Shown: piece after piece, positions 1-5,727 of the stretch
Numbering within the stretch: the first letter of the stretch is position 1
Layout of the letters: every line of letters starts with the position of its first letter
Assembly (NCBI GenBank): GCA_003242425.1
Contig: QGUL01000046.1
Location: 1-8,886, forward strand
Direction of reading: 5' to 3'
Length of the DNA stretch: 8,886 nt
From: Pseudomonadota bacterium
Lineage (GTDB): Bacteria > Pseudomonadota > Gammaproteobacteria > Burkholderiales > SG8-39
The notes under the pieces: generated by a model
Told to the model about the DNA's origin: nothing
Seen by the model: only the letters and a program-made list of their open reading frames with translations
Databases searched by the model: none
Made by a program: the position numbers and the translations under genes

Positions 1-642
1 CATCTTGCCGACTTTCTCGAAGCCCATGAGGTCGTAGAGCGCGTCGTAGAGCGGCCGCAGATAGGGATCGACCTTCTGCGCCAGATCGCCCGGCAGGAAA
101 CCCAGGCGTTCGCCGGCTTCCACCGCCGGGCGCACCAGCACGATGCGCTTGACCGCGTCGCGTTCCAGGGCGTCGACCGCGCAGGCGACGGCGAGATAGG
201 TCTTGCCGGTGCCGGCCGGGCCGACGCCGAAGGTGATGTCGTGCTCGAAGATGTTCTGCAGATACTGGCGCTGGCGGGGAGTGCGGCCTTGGAGGTCCGG
301 ACGCCGGGTGAGCAGTCGCGGCCCCTCCTGGGCTTCAGGCGCGGGCTGCTGCGCCTCGACGATGCCGAGCTGGATGTCGTCGATCGAGATCTCGCGCGTG
401 GCGTTGGCGTAGAACTTCTTCAGCATCTCCGCGGCGCGCTCGACCTGTTCGGCGGCGCCGCGCAGCATGAAGCGGTCGCCGCGGCGCGAGATGGAGACGT
501 CCAGCCCCGCCTCGATCTGCCGCAGGTTCTCGTCGAGCGCGCCGCACAGATTGGCCAGACGCTGGTTGTCCAACGGCTCCAGCCTCAGTTCGAAAACCCT
601 GTTCCGCGTCGCGGAACGCGTTGCCGTCTTCCTGGTACTCAA
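1..642 (-). CDS. ybeZ: PhoH/YbeZ-family ATPase, N-terminal 214 codons (runs off left edge)
   Basis: This is a PhoH-like P-loop ATPase of the YbeZ type, a cytoplasmic nucleotide-binding protein associated with RNA metabolism and usually encoded between miaB and ybeY. The sequence shows an N-terminal region (residues 17-85, with [20 protein letters not shown]), a linker rich in Gln, Ala and Pro, then [20 protein letters not shown] with Walker A GPAGTGKT at residues 141-148 and the family motif [17 protein letters not shown]. The Walker B part and C-terminus lie beyond the edge; family members are about 320-350 residues. I see no ATG near the start. The only suitable start is TTG at 642-640, which overlaps the miaB TGA as TTGA, so translational coupling is inferred. 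Family assignment is secure; the start is likely but not certain. Confidence 0.93.
   Translation of the reverse strand, partial: MSTRKTATRSATRNRVFELRLEPLDNQRLANLCGALDENLRQIEAGLDVSISRRGDRFMLRGAAEQVERAAEMLKKFYANATREISIDDIQLGIVEAQQPAPEAQEGPRLLTRRPDLQGRTPRQRQYLQNIFEHDITFGVGPAGTGKTYLAVACAVDALERDAVKRIVLVRPAVEAGERLGFLPGDLAQKVDPYLRPLYDALYDLMGFEKVGKM
601..617. repeat. GC-rich hairpin early in ybeZ
   Basis: GTTCCGC (601-607) and GCGGAAC (611-617) form a perfect 7-bp stem with a 3-nt loop, about 22 nt after the TTG start in the minus-strand transcript. It is followed by AGGGTTTT, too few U residues for a convincing terminator. Confidence 0.55.
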
Positions 643-1991
643 GCCTGTGCCGCGAGGCGGTCCTCGCGCAGATGCACGCGCCCGCGCAGCGAGTGTGCGT
701 AGGCCGTTTCGATGTACACGTCGACGAACTGCCCGATCAGCCTTTCGGGGCCGGGGAAGTTCACCACGCGGTTGTTGTCCGTCCTGCCGGCAAGCTCGCC
801 GGCATCCTTCTTCGAGTGCCCTTCCACGAGCACGCGCTGCACGGTGCCGACCATCGACTCGTTCACCGCGCGGCCGTTGGCCTCGAGTTTGGCCTGCAGG
901 CGCATCAGCCGTTCGACCTTCACTTCGTGCGGCGTGTCGTCGGGCAGTTCCGCCGCCGGCGTGCCGGGCCGCGGACTGAAGATGAACGAGAACGAGGCGT
1001 CGAAACGCACCTCGTCCACGAGCTTCATGGTCTGCTCGAAATCCTGCTCCGTCTCGCCCGGGAAGCCGACGATGAAATCGGAGGAGATGCAGATGTCCGG
1101 GCGCGCCGCCCGCAGCCGGCGCACGATCGACTTGTATTCCAGCGCGGTGTAGCCGCGTTTCATCGCCGCGAGCACGCGGTCCGAGCCCGACTGCACCGGT
1201 AAGTGCACGTGCGAGACGAGCTTCGGCAGCTTCGCGTAGCAGTCGATCAGCCGCTGCGTGAATTCCCTGGGATGAGAGGTCGTGTAGCGGATGCGCTCGA
1301 TGCCGGGCACGTCGGCCACGTATTCGAGCAGCAGCGCGAAGTCGGCGATCTGGCCGTCGGGCATCCTGCCGCGGTAGGCGTTGACGTTCTGGCCGAGCAG
1401 AGTCACTTCCTTCACGCCGCGGTCGGCGAGATCGGCGATTTCGACGATCACGTCCTCGAACGGCCGCGAGACTTCCTCGCCGCGCGTATACGGCACCACG
1501 CAATAGCTGCAGTACTTGCTGCAGCCTTCCATGATGGACACGAACGCCGTCGCGTTCTCGACGCGCGCGGGCGGCAGATGATCGAATTTCTCGATTTCCG
1601 GGAAGGAGATGTCGACTTGCGGCTTGCCGCTGCGGCGGCGCTCGGCGATGAGCTCGGGCAGGCGATGCAGGGTCTGGGGCCCGAACACGACGTCGACGAA
1701 AGGCGCGCGTTTGACGATCGCTTCGCCTTCCTGGCTGGCGACGCAGCCGCCCACGCCGATCAGCAGATCCGGATTGCGGCGCTTGAGGTGACGCACGCGG
1801 CCGAGGTCGGTGAACACCTTCTCCTGCGCCTTTTCGCGCACCGAACAGGTGTTGAAGAGGATGAGGTCCGCCTCCTCCGGCCGGTCCGTCAGCTCGAAAC
1901 CCTCGGCGGCGTTGAGCACGTCGGCCATCTTGTCCGAGTCGTACTCGTTCATCTGACAGCCGAAGGTCTTGATGTAAACGCGTTTGCCCAT
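639..1991 (-). CDS. miaB: tRNA-2-methylthio-N6-dimethylallyladenosine synthase MiaB
   Basis: MiaB is a cytoplasmic radical-SAM methylthiotransferase that converts i6A37 to ms2i6A37 in tRNAs reading UNN codons. The 450-residue protein has the full family layout. The N-terminal MTTase domain starts [15 protein letters not shown], with cluster cysteines C12, C49 and C83. The radical-SAM domain carries [16 protein letters not shown], with C157, C161 and C164. A C-terminal TRAM-like domain covers roughly residues 380-445. Length is normal for the family and no key residue is missing. The ATG at 1991 follows the TAG of the upstream exported-protein gene by one base (TAGCATG), and the stop overlaps the ybeZ start, so the three genes are probably one transcript. 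An AAGG lies about 12 nt before the ATG, farther than usual, which again suggests coupling. Confidence 0.98.
   Translation of the reverse strand: MGKRVYIKTFGCQMNEYDSDKMADVLNAAEGFELTDRPEEADLILFNTCSVREKAQEKVFTDLGRVRHLKRRNPDLLIGVGGCVASQEGEAIVKRAPFVDVVFGPQTLHRLPELIAERRRSGKPQVDISFPEIEKFDHLPPARVENATAFVSIMEGCSKYCSYCVVPYTRGEEVSRPFEDVIVEIADLADRGVKEVTLLGQNVNAYRGRMPDGQIADFALLLEYVADVPGIERIRYTTSHPREFTQRLIDCYAKLPKLVSHVHLPVQSGSDRVLAAMKRGYTALEYKSIVRRLRAARPDICISSDFIVGFPGETEQDFEQTMKLVDEVRFDASFSFIFSPRPGTPAAELPDDTPHEVKVERLMRLQAKLEANGRAVNESMVGTVQRVLVEGHSKKDAGELAGRTDNNRVVNFPGPERLIGQFVDVYIETAYAHSLRGRVHLREDRLAAQA
651..668. repeat. GC-rich hairpin at the end of miaB, just upstream of the ybeZ start
   Basis: CGCGAGG (651-657) and CCTCGCG (662-668) form a perfect 7-bp stem with a 4-nt loop. 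In the minus-strand transcript it ends 8 nt before the TTG start of ybeZ, so it could affect ribosome loading there. It lies wholly in miaB coding sequence. Confidence 0.55.
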
Positions 1992-1992
1992 G

Positions 1993-2346
1993 CTACTGGT
2001 CGCCTTTTTCGTCGGCGGGCGGGCTGTCCTTCTTGTCCGGCTCGGACCGCTTCGCTTCTTCCGGACTCAGCAGCCAGACCCGGTGTACCATGCCGTACAG
2101 GTCGAGCTGGTATTTCACCGGCGACTTGGCCGGCACCATGGTCGGCAGCACAATGATGTTGTTGGTATCCCGGATCAGGGCGCCGGGCGAGAGCAGGTAT
2201 TGCTTGTCGTCGAGCAGCACGATGTTCTGCCGCACGAAGGTGAACTCCGCCCGTTTGGCGTCTTCGGGGATGGTGCGCAGCTGCGCCCAGCCCGGTCCTG
2301 CGGCGAGGCAGGCGGCGGTCAACAGTGCGAGTGATAGGCGGCGCAT
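1993..2346 (-). CDS. small exported protein of unknown function upstream of miaB
   Basis: I do not recognise a named function. The 117-residue product starts [22 protein letters not shown]: a basic n-region, a hydrophobic core and a probable signal-peptidase I site after GWA at about residue 21, so it is probably periplasmic. The mature part has a compact segment (residues 22-97) containing [40 protein letters not shown] and the C-terminal [12 protein letters not shown], followed by a charged, Pro/Lys/Asp-rich tail. It has no cysteine after the signal peptide and no obvious catalytic motif. From memory, similar proteins occur beside miaB in other betaproteobacteria; this is unchecked. It lies 1 nt before miaB and downstream of a TAGAAT box at 2378-2373, so it looks like the first gene of the operon. 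No strong ribosome binding site is visible. Confidence 0.85.
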   Translation of the reverse strand: MRRLSLALLTAACLAAGPGWAQLRTIPEDAKRAEFTFVRQNIVLLDDKQYLLSPGALIRDTNNIIVLPTMVPAKSPVKYQLDLYGMVHRVWLLSPEEAKRSEPDKKDSPPADEKGDQ

Positions 2347-2372
2347 GCAGGCGATCCGGAACGGAAGCGACT

Positions 2373-2378
2373 ATTCTA
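2373..2378 (-). promoter_or_regulatory. candidate -10 box of the exported protein-miaB-ybeZ operon
   Basis: TAGAAT on the minus strand lies 26 nt before the ATG at 2346 and matches 5 of 6 bases of TATAAT. It would place transcription start near 2366, leaving a leader of about 20 nt. No good -35 box is visible 16-18 nt upstream, so this rests on the -10 match and its position at the head of the operon. Confidence 0.4.
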
Positions 2379-2509
2379 GGGAAGAACGAAGCTGGGCTGC
2401 GATCCGGCGGTCGCAGACTCAAGGGTAAAAAATATCGCCGCCACGCGGGCTCGCGTCATTCCGCAAACGGTGCAGAAGCGGCAAGGCGCTGGACTAAAAA
2501 AGAGGAAAG

Positions 2510-2585
2510 TGGTGGCGAATCAGGGATTTGAACCCCGGACCAACGGATTATGATTCCGCTGCTCTAACCGCTGAGCTAATTCGCC
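2510..2585 (-). tRNA. tRNA with CAU anticodon, probably tRNA-Ile2 (lysidine type)
   Basis: The minus strand folds into a complete 76-nt tRNA with encoded CCA. Acceptor GGCGAAT pairs with ATTCGCC; U8 and A9 follow; the D stem is GCTC/GAGC; the anticodon stem GCGGA/TCCGT holds loop ATCATAA with anticodon CAT; the T arm is CGGGG-TTCAAAT-CCCTG; the discriminator is A73. The CAU anticodon fits elongator Met, initiator Met or Ile2 (AUA codons, after lysidine modification of C34 by TilS). It lacks the features of initiator tRNA: 1-72 is a G-C pair and the anticodon stem has no run of three G-C pairs next to the loop. The TTAGCTCAGnGGTTAGAGCAG stretch and the TTGGTC variable region resemble E. coli ileX more than metT, so Ile2 is preferred. 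This is a judgement from remembered sequences. The RNA itself is certain; the isoacceptor is about 70% sure. Confidence 0.96.
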
Positions 2586-2597
2586 ACGTGGGACCGA

Positions 2598-2627
2598 ATT
2601 ATCCCGAGCCGGCCGCCGCAGTGTCAA
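2598..2627 (-). promoter_or_regulatory. strong sigma70-type promoter of the CAU tRNA
   Basis: On the minus strand a perfect -35 TTGACA (2627-2622) is followed after 18 bp by GATAAT (2603-2598), 5 of 6 to the -10 consensus. Transcription would start near 2591, about 6 nt before the mature tRNA 5' end at 2585, so little 5' leader needs removal by RNase P. This is the best promoter in the window. A second TTGACA (2647-2642) lies exactly 20 bp upstream. Confidence 0.8.
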
Positions 2628-2641
2628 GGTTTAAAGGATTG

Positions 2642-2660
2642 TGTCAAGTTCCGATTGACA
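2642..2660. repeat. inverted repeat TGTCAA-N7-TTGACA between tRNA and panE-like gene
   Basis: TGTCAA at 2642-2647 and TTGACA at 2655-2660 form a perfect 6-bp dyad with a 7-nt spacer. A further TGTCAA at 2622-2627 is in the same orientation, 20 bp away, and is itself the tRNA -35 box. The plus-strand TTGACA could serve a promoter toward 2754, with a weak CATCAT (2679-2684) 18 bp downstream. The region could hold divergent promoters, a regulator site, or both. The repeats are seen; the function is inferred. Confidence 0.4.
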
Positions 2661-2753
2661 GAGGTCAAGGCCGAGTTCCATCATCGGCCGTAATCTGTCA
2701 CACGAAACAATGAGGCGCCAGTTTCAGGGCGACTCGATTGGAGGGGCACAAGC

Positions 2754-3770
2754 ATGAAAGTATGCGTAGTCGGCGCCGGCGCGATCGGCGGATTGGTAGC
2801 AGTGCGGCTCGCGCTCGGCGGCGAGGATGAAGTGACCTGCGTCGTCCGCGGGGCGAACCTCGAGGCGATTCGCGCCAACGGCATGAAGCTCATCGAGCAC
2901 GACGGCACGGAGCGCGTCGCGAAGAACATCCGCGCCTGCACCTGGGACGAAGCGGGTCCGCAGGATGTGGTCATCCTGGGCATGAAAGCCCACCAGGTCG
3001 AGCCGATCCTCAGCGATCTGGACAAGATTCTGCACGACGACACCATCATCATCCCGATGCAGAACGGGATTCCGTGGTGGTACTTCCAGGGGCAGGGCAA
3101 GGACGCGCCCTTTGCCGACCGTGCGGTCGAAAGCGTGGATCCGGGCGGCAAGATCAAGTCGGCGATCGACCCGCGCCGCATCCTCGGCTGCGTGGTCTAT
3201 CCCGCGTCCGAGCTGACCGCGCCCGGCGTGGTCCGCCACATCGAGGGCGACCGCTTCCCGATCGGCGAGCTGGACGGTTCCATTTCCGAGCGCGCCCAGC
3301 GCGTGTCGGAGATGTTCCAGCGCGGCGGCCTCAAGGCGCCGGTGCTGGAGAACATCCGTTCGGAGATCTGGCTCAAGCTGTGGGGCAACCTCACGTTCAA
3401 CCCCATCAGCGCGCTCACGCACTCGACGCTGGTCGACATTTGCCAGTTCCCGCTCACGCGCGAGCTGGCGGCGGAGATGATGCGCGAGGCCCAGACCGTG
3501 GCGAACAAGCTCGGCATCACCTTCCGCGTGCCGCTGGAGAAGCGCATCGCGGGGGCGGAGCGGGTCGGCAAGCACAAGACCTCCATGCTGCAGGACGTCG
3601 AAGCCGGCCGCGATCCGGAAATCGATGCGCTCGTCGGTTCGGTCATCGAGCTGGCGCGCCTCACCGAGACCCCGGTTCCGCACATCGAGACGACCTACGC
3701 GCTTGTCAAGCTGCTCGCGAAGACCATGCGCGAGGAAAATGTCCGCGTGCGCGCCGAGCCGCTTGGTTAA
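2754..3770 (+). CDS. 2-dehydropantoate 2-reductase (ketopantoate reductase, PanE/ApbA) family protein
   Basis: The family uses NADPH to reduce ketopantoate to pantoate in pantothenate/CoA synthesis, in the cytoplasm. The 338-residue product has an N-terminal Rossmann fold starting MKVCVVGAGAIGG with the GxGxxG loop at residues 7-12, the family MQNG at 102-105 (N104), the C-terminal helical-domain segment EIWLKLWGNLTFNPISAL with the likely catalytic Lys208 and N212, and TSMLQDVEAGRDPEID with S277 and the substrate-binding-type E289. The start is well supported by GGAGGGG at 2740-2746, 7 nt before the ATG. It is longer than E. coli PanE (about 303 residues), partly through a segment after MQNG (PWWYFQGQGKDAPF). 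That segment, as I recall, marks a PanE-like subgroup whose substrate is not always shown to be ketopantoate, so I give no gene symbol. Family is sure, substrate is not. Confidence 0.92.
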   Translation: MKVCVVGAGAIGGLVAVRLALGGEDEVTCVVRGANLEAIRANGMKLIEHDGTERVAKNIRACTWDEAGPQDVVILGMKAHQVEPILSDLDKILHDDTIIIPMQNGIPWWYFQGQGKDAPFADRAVESVDPGGKIKSAIDPRRILGCVVYPASELTAPGVVRHIEGDRFPIGELDGSISERAQRVSEMFQRGGLKAPVLENIRSEIWLKLWGNLTFNPISALTHSTLVDICQFPLTRELAAEMMREAQTVANKLGITFRVPLEKRIAGAERVGKHKTSMLQDVEAGRDPEIDALVGSVIELARLTETPVPHIETTYALVKLLAKTMREENVRVRAEPLG

Positions 3771-3781
3771 GGCCTTTTTCC

Positions 3782-3814
3782 TGCCGCGGCACGGGTAGAA
3801 TCCACACGTGCCGC
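3782..3814 (+). promoter_or_regulatory. candidate promoter and dyad element overlapping the UbiH-like start
   Basis: TAGAAT at 3796-3801 would place transcription start about 7 nt downstream, on or next to the GTG at 3808. It is flanked by an 8-bp inverted repeat: GCGGCACG at 3786-3793 and CGTGCCGC at 3807-3814, spacer 13 nt. The left arm overlaps a 10-bp palindrome TGCCGCGGCA (3782-3791). No clear -35 is visible: TTTTTC at 3775-3780 lies 15 bp upstream. The layout suggests a repressible promoter, by inference. Confidence 0.45.
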
Positions 3815-4979
3815 AATCTTCCGCCCAATTCGACATCGTGGTGGTCGGCGCCGGCTTGGTCGGCGCCGCCTTCGCGCTTGCCCTGCGCGACAGCGGCTTG
3901 CGCGTGGCGGTGGTCAGCCTTCGCCGCCGGCGTCCGAGACCGATGCGTGGGACGGCCGCATCTACGCGCTGAATCCGGCCAACGTCGAATTCCTGAGCCG
4001 CCTGGGCGTGTGGCCCGATCTGGATCCGGGCCGCATTCAGGCCGTCGACCGCATGGAAATCTACGGCGACGAAGGCGCGCATCTGGAATTCTGCGCGTAC
4101 GACGCCGGCGTCCTGGCGCTCGCTTACATCCTGGAATCCGGCCGTTTGCAGAACGCGCTATGGCGCGGGCTGCAACGGGCGCCGAACGTCGAGCTCATCG
4201 TCGGCGCGCGCTGTGCCGCCGCGGACTTCGGACAGGGTGAAGCGAGGCTCGGCCTCGACGACGGGCGGACGCTCCGCGCCGCTTTGCTGGTGGGCGCCGA
4301 CGGCGCCAATTCCTGGGTGCGTCAGGCGGCCGGACTGCATGCCGACGTCTACCGTTACGAAACCCAGGGCGTGGTGGCGAACTTCGAATGCGAACGCAGC
4401 CACGACGGCGTCGCTTTCCAATGGTTCCGCACCGACGGCGTGCTGGCCTATCTGCCGCTGCCCGGACGGCGCATGTCCATGGTCTGGTCCACGCCCAACG
4501 CCCATGCGGAGGAACTGCTCCGTTTGCCGCCGGAACAATTGGCCGCACGCGTGGCCGAAGCCGGTCAGGGTGTGCTGGGCCGGCTGCAAGTGATCACGCC
4601 GCCGCAAGCCTTCCCCTTGCGCAAGATCCGCGTCCCGGACATCGTGGCGCCCGGCGTGGCGCTCATCGGCGATGCCGCGCATGTGGTCCACCCGCTGGCC
4701 GGACAAGGCGTCAACCTCGGCTTCGGCGATGCCATGGTGCTGGCGCGGCTGATCGCCGAACGCGAGCCTTACCGCGGCTGCGGCGATCCGGTGCTGCTGC
4801 GCCGCTACCGGCGCGAACGCGCCGAACCGGTGGCCGCCATGCGGCTGGTGACGCACGGATTGGAGCGGCTGTTCGCGACGCGCAGCCGTTGGCTGCGCAC
4901 GCTCCGCAACCGCGGGCTCGCGCTCACCGACCGTGTCGTGCCGGTCAAGAACCTGCTGATCCGGCACGCCATCGGCTGA
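3808..4979 (+). pseudogene. UbiH/UbiF/COQ6-family FAD monooxygenase, broken by one missing base
   Basis: Family members hydroxylate the ring of ubiquinone precursors using FAD, NAD(P)H and O2. The reading starts at GTG 3808 (FDIVVVGAGLVGAAFALALRDSG, GxGxxG at residues 14-19), leaves frame near 3913-3921 and hits TGA at 3970. The rest continues in another frame as DAWDGRIYALNP and is open to TGA 4977-4979, with the DG motif GADGANSWVR (about 163-172) and GDAAHVVHPLAGQGVNLGFG (from about 288). Adding one G after 3915 turns VVS-LRRR into VVEPSPPASETDAWDGRIYAL, typical of the family, and gives 390 residues, a normal length. No other defect is seen in about 1 kb downstream, so the change is very recent or a sequencing/assembly error. 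No homopolymer lies at the site. A TAG at 3796 blocks earlier starts and no Shine-Dalgarno precedes the GTG. The particular ubiquinone step (UbiH, F, I, L or M) cannot be told. Confidence 0.88.
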
Positions 4980-5011
4980 TCCACTGAAACCGCTTCGATT
5001 GGAAGGCGCTT

Positions 5012-5722
5012 ATGTTCCGTACGCTCTTGGTTGCATTGTTTTTCGTCGTCCTCGCCGTACCGGCTTCGGCCGATGAAGCGGCGATCAAACGGGCCATCGA
5101 AGCGCGGCTGCCGGGGGCGAAGGTCGAAAGCGTCACCCAGACCCCCTATTTCGGTCTCTACGAAGTCCAGATCGGCAACGAGATCCTCTACACCGACGGC
5201 AAGGCCGAATACCTGTTCGTGGGCAACATCCACAAAGGCGAAAACCTCGAGAACCTCACCGAGGCGCGGTTGCGGGAGCTGAACAGGGTCGATTTCGCCA
5301 AGCTGCCCTTCGATCAGGCCTTCAAGATCGTCAACGGCAAGGGTACGCGCAAGCTCGCCTACTTCAGCGATCCGAACTGTCCGTACTGCAAACGCATGGA
5401 CAAGGAGCTCACGCAAGTGAAGGACGTGACGATCTACGTCTTTCTGTACCCGATCCTGTCGCAGGATTCGATGACCAAATCGCAGGCGGTGTGGTGCTCG
5501 CCCGATCGCGCGAAAGCGTGGCTTGCGCTGATGCTGGAGAACAAGGCGCCCACGGCGCAACCCGACTGCGACACGCCGGTGCTCAAAAACCTGCAACTGG
5601 GGCAGAAGCTGCGGGTGCGCGGCACGCCCGCGTTGTTCTTCGCAGACGGCGAGCGCGTGTCGGGCGCCGTTCCCGCCGCCCAGGTCGAGGAGCTGCTGGC
5701 GAAAGCGGCGGCGAAGAAGTAG
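5012..5722 (+). CDS. dsbC: thiol:disulfide interchange protein DsbC, periplasmic disulfide isomerase
   Basis: DsbC is a dimeric periplasmic isomerase that rearranges wrong disulfides and is kept reduced by DsbD. The 236-residue precursor has a signal peptide (MFRTLLVALFFVVLAVPASA, cut expected after residue 20), an N-terminal dimerisation domain (about 21-80), a linker, and a thioredoxin-like domain. The active site is CPYC at 123-126 within SDPNCPYCKRMD, the cis-proline loop is GTP at 204-206, and a second, structural-type cysteine pair is C162/C186. The motif is CPYC rather than the CGYC of E. coli DsbC, which may alter its redox potential (inference). GGAAGG at 5001-5006, 5 nt before the ATG, supports the start. 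It begins 32 nt after the UbiH-like stop, so the two are probably co-transcribed; no separate promoter is evident. Confidence 0.96.
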   Translation: MFRTLLVALFFVVLAVPASADEAAIKRAIEARLPGAKVESVTQTPYFGLYEVQIGNEILYTDGKAEYLFVGNIHKGENLENLTEARLRELNRVDFAKLPFDQAFKIVNGKGTRKLAYFSDPNCPYCKRMDKELTQVKDVTIYVFLYPILSQDSMTKSQAVWCSPDRAKAWLALMLENKAPTAQPDCDTPVLKNLQLGQKLRVRGTPALFFADGERVSGAVPAAQVEELLAKAAAKK

Positions 5723-5727
5723 GCCTA
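5720..5727. other. palindrome TAGGCCTA carrying the stop codons of dsbC and mltA
   Basis: The 8-bp perfect palindrome provides TAG for dsbC on the plus strand (5720-5722) and TAG for mltA on the minus strand (5727-5725). There is no space for a terminator between the genes, so transcripts from either side must run into the other gene. Confidence 0.9.

Noticed and set aside
1203..2156. 317-codon plus-strand open frame antisense to miaB
   Set aside because: It is His/Arg/Val-rich shadow sequence opposite the radical-SAM and MTTase motifs of MiaB.
2427..2456. Possible terminator for the tRNA: minus-strand stem ACGCG/CGCGT (2443-2456) and a T6 run (2432-2427)
   Set aside because: The stem is only 5 bp and lies 10 nt from the T run. 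Another T6 at 2501-2496 has no hairpin of its own. Neither meets the usual pattern of an intrinsic terminator.
2724..4082. 452-codon minus-strand open frame antisense to the PanE-like gene
   Set aside because: Its composition is that of a shadow frame; the sense strand has a strong ribosome site and clear reductase motifs.
4008..4979. UbiH-like protein starting at GTG 4008 as a complete gene
   Set aside because: It would lack the FAD-binding N-terminus, which is plainly encoded just upstream in another frame, and it has no ribosome site. A frameshift explains the data better.
5434..5625. Programmed frameshift, phage or mobile-element remnants anywhere in the window
   Set aside because: I saw no slippery heptamer at the UbiH-like break, and no transposase, integrase, terminal repeats or att-like duplication of the tRNA end elsewhere. 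Only shadow frames appear, such as the one at these coordinates.
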